Below are positions 59,281 through 64,000 of a DNA stretch of 64,000 bases, piece after piece (the first letter of the stretch is position 1; every line of letters begins with the position of its first letter). Origin of the DNA: Taudactylus pleione (taxonomy: Eukaryota > Chordata > Amphibia > Anura > Myobatrachidae). The stretch is taken from assembly GCA_031769625.1 (NCBI GenBank), contig JAUIMM010000200.1:50552001-50616000 (forward strand). The letters are read 5' to 3'. The position numbers were made by a program, and so were the translations under genes. Below the pieces are notes generated by a model, which was not told the DNA's origin, did no database searches, and saw only the letters and a program-made list of their open reading frames with translations.

Positions 59281-59384
59281 CTTTGGTTGTTTGCAGATGG
59301 TCTCCATAGAAACATGATAACTAGTAATATAACAGAGAACAGAAACCTCCAGAATGCATCATCAACCCAGAGCTCCATCCAGTC
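59281..59384 (-). CDS. tmem87b: tmem87b exon: last transmembrane helix
   Basis: Acceptor atttcacag, donor gtacac. Codes [20 protein letters not shown] then [14 protein letters not shown](R). It contains the final hydrophobic helix and the WRPSANNQR junction strongly conserved in TMEM87 proteins. Entry phase 0, exit phase 2. Confidence 0.92.
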
Positions 59385-60427
59385 CTGTGAAATGTATAAG
59401 AGTCCAAAATGGAGACAAATTGGAAAATCCTGCCTTATTTAATCTACAAATGTATTGGAGAGGTTCCCCAAAGCCAACAAGTCCGCTTCTAGCCAGCATT
59501 TATCAAGTACATTCTATAAAACTATAGGTAGAAGCTGATTGGAGAATTTGCCCATAGCAAACATTCTGCAGAAGGTTTGATACATCTCGCCCCCCCCCCC
59601 ACCAAGTGACCAAAGGCAGAGAGACCCATGGCCTCAATATATGTTCCACAATAAAATGTTTGTACCTGGTATACTTATTTATTATATTGTAATGATCATG
59701 CATTGTTTGCGCCTATTAGTTTTTTAGACTTTTGTATGGGTGAGCACTCCAAGTATAATGAAATCAAAATAATCATTATGAAATGTTGCAACATGGGGGC
59801 TTTTCTTCACTTATCCCTGGTTTTTAAATGGAAGTTTTTCTTCAATGTCCTTTTATTGTATATTTTTCAGGATAAATAAATATTTCCAGCAAGCTGATTT
59901 ATTGTTTACAATGAATTGACCCATTGTTTATTAGGTTTAGTTTATTTAGCTCCACAGCATGGCATCTCTTTTCAATTTTATGTTTACTCTGATTGTTTTG
60001 AATCTTTCAGACTTGTTACATAGCTTTGTATTCTGTATAATAAACTAGCACATTACTTTAATCTTTTAGCATGGATTGTTAATTACCTGCTTACTAGTGG
60101 TTTGACGAGAAAAGGTTATTCTAGTGTATATATACCACTGAGCAGTCCACACCTCCCATCAGTTATATTTACTGGTACTAATTTATGGGTGTGCATACAT
60201 ACATTTATAAAGAACACATTCCAAAACTTCCTTTAGAAATATTGCACCATTATTTAAAGAGGCAGGCTGTGTAAATGCACATGCCCTATGTGCGTGATGC
60301 GTGCCATCTGCATGTATGACTAGCAGACTTTCATAGGTTTCAGAAAAGTGCAACTGAGATTAGCTCAGATTACAGACCAACAACAACATTTAGCTGTAAA
60401 GGGACCATTTCTTATACATCTGACCTT

Positions 60428-60675
60428 ATTATGGAGCTCACCGTGAATTAATTCATGTCAGGTTTATGCTTCATTTACCTACTCACAGATTACAACTTGC
60501 TCCATTCTCTAAATTTCACATCACTGATATATATATATATATATATATATCACACACACACACATACATACACATACATACACAATCAGTGATGTCAAAT
60601 TTAAAGAATGGAGCAAGTTGTAATCTGTGAGTAAGTAAATGAAGCATAAACCTGACATGAATGAATTCACGGTGA
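60428..60675. mobile_element. Palindromic MITE with (AT)n(AC)n microsatellite in its loop
   Basis: Arms of ~105 bp (attatggagctcaccgtgaa, tcatgtcaggtttatgcttc, acagattacaacttgctcca) return inverted at 60588-60675. The loop is (AT)11-12 followed by (AC)n and (ATAC)n. In a tmem87b intron. Confidence 0.85.
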
Positions 60676-60897
60676 GCTCCATAATCCTTTCATTCCTCAC
60701 TTATGAGGCTTCCTATCCTAACTGTGTAAAGGTCTGTCTGCACTTCATATATGGTCTGTGCTCACTTCTACTAAGTGTCATCTCACCATCACCCACCTAC
60801 CCACCACCCCCCAACTCCTTGTGAAAGTTTAGCATTGTGTAATGCCCTGTGTTGTATATGGTGCACTATGGAGATACTAGATGATAATAATACTCAC

Positions 60898-60956
60898 CGA
60901 CTGACACTGTGCCAATCTGAACTTTTTAGTTGTCCATGCCATAAATACAATAGAAG
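60898..60956 (-). CDS. tmem87b: tmem87b exon: transmembrane segment SIVFMAWTTKKFRLAQCQS
   Basis: Acceptor cttcccccctag-type pyrimidine tract (minus gtctttcccccctag), donor gtgagt. 59 nt; completes alanine from the prior exon and ends in phase 0. Codes the helix end and the loop CQS that precedes DWMELW. Confidence 0.9.
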
Positions 60957-61035
60957 CTAGGGGGGAAAGACACACAAATTACAACACAATCACGATTTCG
61001 GACAAGGAGGAATATATAACCCCATTAAAGCTTAC

Positions 61036-61144
61036 CTAATATAGCAAAAACCAATGTGTTGGTAAAGTGTCTATACAATGAATATTTCACCGTATTCCTT
61101 CTTAACTTTAGCGTCTTCATTGTTTGTGCCAAACTCACAAATAT
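61036..61144 (-). CDS. tmem87b: tmem87b exon after the AT-AC intron
   Basis: Begins ATA TTT GTG AGT right after the AC acceptor; codes [19 protein letters not shown] then [17 protein letters not shown] plus one base. Donor gtaagc opens a 79-bp intron. SLAQTMKTL and [10 protein letters not shown] are conserved TMEM87 blocks. Confidence 0.92.
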
Positions 61145-61223
61145 GTATAGGAACATTAAGGAAGATACAGATTATACAACTTAAAAGAAGGATAAATGCA
61201 AAGCTTTCCCAAAACCCTATTAC

Positions 61224-61590
61224 AGCTGTGTCCACGTACACCTATCCTCCATGCGCTACAAGTCGCATTACACACAGCGCATTAGTGCTGTGCAACTCGG
61301 CATCGATGAGCGTTTTTTCGTGAAGCTGTATCTGCACGCGACATGCCATGTTACATTGGCAGCGGCTGTGACACTGTAACGTAGCATTATGCATGCAGAT
61401 ACACCCGCAGTCACACACAGAATATAGGCATGCCGCATATTTTAATCAGCAGAAGCGGCCTGTGCATCCTATTTGCATTTAAAAAAGTTACACAAAAAGA
61501 CTCTTGGCGCTACCAAATCACGGCACAGCGCGACTAGAAGGGCTGTTTAACGCGCAAGGAGGCTAGATGTGTATGGACACATCTGTAATT
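61224..61590. mobile_element. Palindromic MITE inside the AT-AC intron
   Basis: Ends acagctgtgtccacgtacac and gtgtatggacacatctgta are inverted. Interior words (gctgtatctgcacgcgac, gcagcggctgtgacac, aacgtagcattatgcatgca) match the 55075-55706 palindrome. Confidence 0.75.
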
Positions 61591-61849
61591 TCACTAATAA
61601 GTGAGAATGAAATCATAAATCTGTAAATCACCTAACGCAGCCATTATCCTTTACTACAAATGATGGCAGCTCTATGCCAAGTTTAGGTAAGGAAAACCCT
61701 TTATGGCTACCAGATTCTACAGCATTAGTTGCCACATAAGGAGCTCTAGCAAAAGCTGGATTTTTACATTGATGTAGGTGGGAATGTAACTACTCTGAAC
61801 ACTCTCATTTTGTCTATGTAATTGTTCTGACAAGTGTGGCATAATTTAT

Positions 61850-62165
61850 TTAATACCAGTTATTTATAAAGCACACAAACATTCTGCAGAGCTTTACAGA
61901 GAGTATTTGGCCATTTACATCCGTTTCTGCCCCAGGGGAGCTTACACTCTATATTCCCTACCACAAGTACACACACACACACACACACTCTAGGGTTCAT
62001 TTTTGTTGGGGGCCAATTAACCTAACAGTTTATTTTGCAGTGTGGGAGGAAACCGGATTACCTGGAGGAAACCCACGCAAGTACATGGAGAACATACAAA
62101 CTCCATACAGTTAGGGCCGTGGTGGTAATCGAACCTTAGACCTCAGTGCTGTCTCATATTTAACA
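61850..62165 (-). mobile_element. SINE copy, minus orientation, inside the AT-AC intron
   Basis: The plus strand shows the inverse SINE: gtgggaggaaaccggattac, gagaacatacaaactccata, then aatcgaacc (inverse B box). An (AC)n run at 61971-61988 lies within it. Confidence 0.6.
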
Positions 62166-62295
62166 CTTTTGCTTGTAAAGTACTATACTGACTGCAGGAA
62201 TAAAATGTCTATGTAACAGTACGGTATATGCAACTTCATTCCTCTGTAACAAAAAAACACAGTTAAATAGTGTGCATTGTGACTGTAAAGGATAT

Positions 62296-62367
62296 CCACC
62301 AGCACAAGGCAGAGTCCAGTAGGGCCAGCGGAATGCTGGCCAGTAAGACTAGATCAGATTCCTTTGA
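62296..62367 (-). CDS. tmem87b: tmem87b exon before the AT-AC intron
   Basis: Acceptor tctattttattgcag; 24 codons SKESDLVLLASIPLALLDS then ALCWW, a transmembrane helix conserved in TMEM87 proteins. It ends TGG TGG directly before ATATCCTTT. This is the most upstream exon visible; none was found between 62368 and 64000. Confidence 0.9.
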
Positions 62368-62816
62368 CTGCAATAAAATAGAAGTAAGACACACATGAGT
62401 ACACATTATTAAAGGGGACATGCTCACTTTGTCTAGCTCATCTGCACACCACACACCACAGACTGCTACATACTCAGAGCTTTTCTTTACTTTTTAAAAG
62501 GCACCTTCATCTATAACAGTAGCAGTGTATGAAAATGAGAGACAAATTTGTGTGGGTGAAAGACGCTGCGACAGTGGTTACAGGTACAAAAATAACTAGA
62601 CAAGATATTATTGTGTTCTATGCCAGTTAAACCACAATAATAACCTAAACAAAAAAGAGTATTTCTTATATTCACACTTCCCATTAATTACTTATATAAA
62701 TCAAAAATCCCTGCCTGTCATAGAAAGAACTTGTGAGTACCATTAAGCAGGGGATGAACACAGCATTACCAGGCTCTAAAGCAAAATGTGGAGCGTGAGG
62801 TTTCCTCACCTCTACC

Positions 62817-63178
62817 ATTAAGCTGGGTACACACTGACAGATATATTGGGCGATTAATTGATTGGCCAATATATCTGGTGCCCGATGGCCAGTGTGTACC
62901 AGCGCTATGTCTGAACGACGTCGTTCACAGACATATCGCGTCGGCTGTGCTGCACAGCCGATGGACAGATATATCTGCAGACATAACTGTCCATCGGCAA
63001 GTGTGTACGTGCGGTCAGCCATTTGCTCGTATATATGCAGCGGCAGGCGCGGGGAGGGGGGCAGACCCACCCCCCCCCGGCCAGCGGGATCAGCAGCTGC
63101 CTGGAAGATGATGGTCGTTCAGTGTATATGAACGACCATCATCTACAGATATATCTACTTGGTGTGTACCCACCTTTA
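62817..63178. mobile_element. Palindromic MITE (agctgggtacacac ends), TTA flanks
   Basis: Ends agctgggtacacac and gtgtgtacccacct are inverted and bordered by TTA. The interior repeats acagatatat(t/c) words and an ORF-like GC-rich centre (63040-63110). Related to the 41629 element. Confidence 0.75.
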
Positions 63179-63540
63179 GGAACTGAACACCTGAATAAAC
63201 ATGTAGCAGAAATTACTATAGTATAAGCTTAACTATTGTGTGCATCAGCAAAATATATATATACAAATAAAAGAAATGAAAAGAGGATAGCAACTAGATT
63301 CTGTGTAGGAAAAAAATTAAAATAGTTAATAAAAACTCAATAGTTTGACAAAGACAGCTGCTAGGTTAGAGAGAAAACACCTAACAACCTCCTATTTGAT
63401 ACACCAAAATATAGAATTTACCAGCGCTATAGAAAACTGTGTGGCTCTGTAATATGGAGAGAAGTCAGTAGAAATGAAAAATATAATGTATATTTAAATA
63501 CAATAAAAAAAAAAATTATATACATACACACACACACATA

Positions 63541-63566
63541 TCTATCTATCTATCTATACATATACA
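63541..63566. repeat. (TATC)n with flanking (CA)n microsatellite
   Basis: About four tatc units between (ac)n runs, just outside the Tc1 terminal repeat. Confidence 0.85.
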
Positions 63567-63570
63567 CACA

Positions 63571-64000
63571 CAGTCAGGTGCATAAATATTGGGACATTGA
63601 CAGAATTTTCATATTTTGACCTCTATTCACCACCACAATGGCTTTGAAATGAAACAAACAAGATGTGCTTTACCTGCAGACTTTCAGATTTAATTTGAGG
63701 GTAATTACATCCAAATCAGGTGAACGGTGTAGGAATTACAACGGTTTCTATATGTGCCTCCCACTTTTTAAGGGGCCAAAAGTAATGGGACAAACTAAAC
63801 AATCCTAAATCTAACTTTCACTTTTTAATACTTTGTTGCAAATCCTTTGCAGGCAATTACAGCCTGAAGTCTGGAACGCATAGACATCACCAGACGCTGG
63901 GTTTTATCCCTGGTGATGCTCTGCCAGGCCTCTACTGCAAATGTCTTCAGTTCCTGCTTGTTCTTGGGGCATTTTCCCTTCAGTTTTGTCTTCATCAAGT
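63571..64000 (-). mobile_element. Tc1/mariner transposon, 3' end, continues past the window
   Basis: The terminal repeat begins cagtcaggtgcataaatatt, typical of Tc1-like elements. About 250 bp of terminal region are followed by the transposase C-terminus on the minus strand. The usual TA flank is replaced by an (AC)n microsatellite. Confidence 0.85.
63825..64000 (-). CDS. Tc1-like transposase C-terminus (partial)
   Basis: The minus-strand frame open from the window edge to TAA at 63827-63825 reads ..KNKQELKTFAVEAWQSITRD then LQAVIACKGFATKY. This is the C-terminal helix region following the last catalytic acidic residue of DDE Tc1 transposases. The visible part has no stop; whether the gene is intact upstream cannot be seen. 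The enzyme cuts and pastes the element at TA sites. Confidence 0.8.
   Translation of the reverse strand, partial: LMKTKLKGKCPKNKQELKTFAVEAWQSITRDKTQRLVMSMRSRLQAVIACKGFATKY

Larger units (their letters stand above)
61145..62295 (-). other. tmem87b: U12-type AT-AC intron of tmem87b
   Basis: On the minus strand the 5' splice site is ATATCCTTT (62295-62287), the exact minor-spliceosome consensus. The branch-site match TTCCTTAAT lies at 61163-61155, 12 nt before the terminal AC (61146-61145). Only this choice keeps [12 protein letters not shown] in frame; no GT-AG alternative does. It carries a MITE and a SINE. Confidence 0.85.
51705..62367 (-). other. tmem87b: tmem87b gene, 3' half (nine coding exons and 3' UTR)
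   Basis: Nine minus-strand exons join to 612 nt (203 residues and a stop), with every junction keeping frame. The encoded part holds the last transmembrane helices and cytosolic tail of a TMEM87 protein; family members have a luminal GOLD-type domain and seven helices, sit in the Golgi, and are linked to endosome-to-Golgi transport (ion-channel roles are reported for TMEM87A). The DDSDDEVEEF, NGTAKP and DEDLKWVEENIPSSF signatures fit TMEM87B better than TMEM87A, though I compare from memory. Upstream exons lie beyond base 64000. Introns of 79, 86 and 98 bp alternate with ones up to 3.6 kb carrying MITEs and SINEs. Confidence 0.85.

Noticed and set aside
62287..62295. A GT-AG reading of the intron after CWW (for example donor gtggat inside TGGTGG, or acceptor gtgag at 61134)
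   Set aside because: The AT-AC choice fits consensus donor, branch site and protein continuity; the GT-AG choices lose IFVS or break frame.
53901..62367. TMEM87A as the identity of the split gene
   Set aside because: Not excluded, but the DDSDDEVEEF and DEDLKWVEENIPSSF tail and the nearby FBLN7-like exon favour TMEM87B.

Overview
This is vertebrate, non-coding-dominated genomic DNA, most probably from a frog. Two things point there. First, there is a split protein gene with canonical vertebrate splice signals. Second, the transposon mix (tyrosine-recombinase DIRS elements, L1 and L2 LINEs, Ty1/copia and Ty3/gypsy remnants, Tc1/mariner, hAT, and very many palindromic MITEs) is what I associate with large anuran genomes. 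The frog assignment is inference from repeat style; the vertebrate assignment is seen in the genes.

Host genes. The only well-supported gene is on the minus strand at about 51.7-62.4 kb: the last nine coding exons (612 nt, 203 codons plus stop, all phases consistent) of a TMEM87 protein, best matched to TMEM87B, with a ~2.2 kb 3' UTR and a good poly(A) site. One of its introns (61145-62295) has perfect minor-spliceosome AT-AC signals. About 25 kb downstream, also on the minus strand, a 25-codon signal-peptide exon with a splice donor (26262-26336) is probably coding exon 1 of fibulin-7 (FBLN7). TMEM87B followed by FBLN7 is the order I recall from mammals.

Layout. 0-3 kb: tail of a DIRS element, then a decayed Ty3/gypsy gag-protease with a SCAN-like domain (minus). 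4-16 kb: MITEs, a decayed copia gag (plus, 7.5-8.3 kb), hAT MITEs with clear 8-bp target duplications, and a decayed DIRS end (13.5-14.15 kb). 17.3-19.2 kb: 3' fragment of an L1 (minus). 19.7-21.1 kb: a ~39-bp minisatellite of about 35 copies. 22.7-23.2 kb: a chain of ten back-to-back hairpins. 23.2-26.1 kb: MITEs and SINE pieces. 26.3 kb: the FBLN7-like exon. 29.3-34 kb: repeats, including a possible ~4 kb undescribed element holding a degenerate motif array. 34.1-41.4 kb: a nearly full-length but broken L1 (plus), split by a 682-bp hAT element. 42.06-50.16 kb: an L2 LINE (minus), interrupted by a ~6.9 kb insertion that contains a structurally complete DIRS retrotransposon (42634-48573) with open gag, RT/RNase H/methyltransferase-like and tyrosine-recombinase frames. 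51.7-62.4 kb: TMEM87B, with MITEs and SINEs in its introns. 63.6-64 kb: the end of a Tc1/mariner element.

The nesting gives relative ages: L2 before the ~0.9 kb insert before DIRS; L1 before its hAT; gypsy before the first DIRS. No rRNA, tRNA or CRISPR feature was found.
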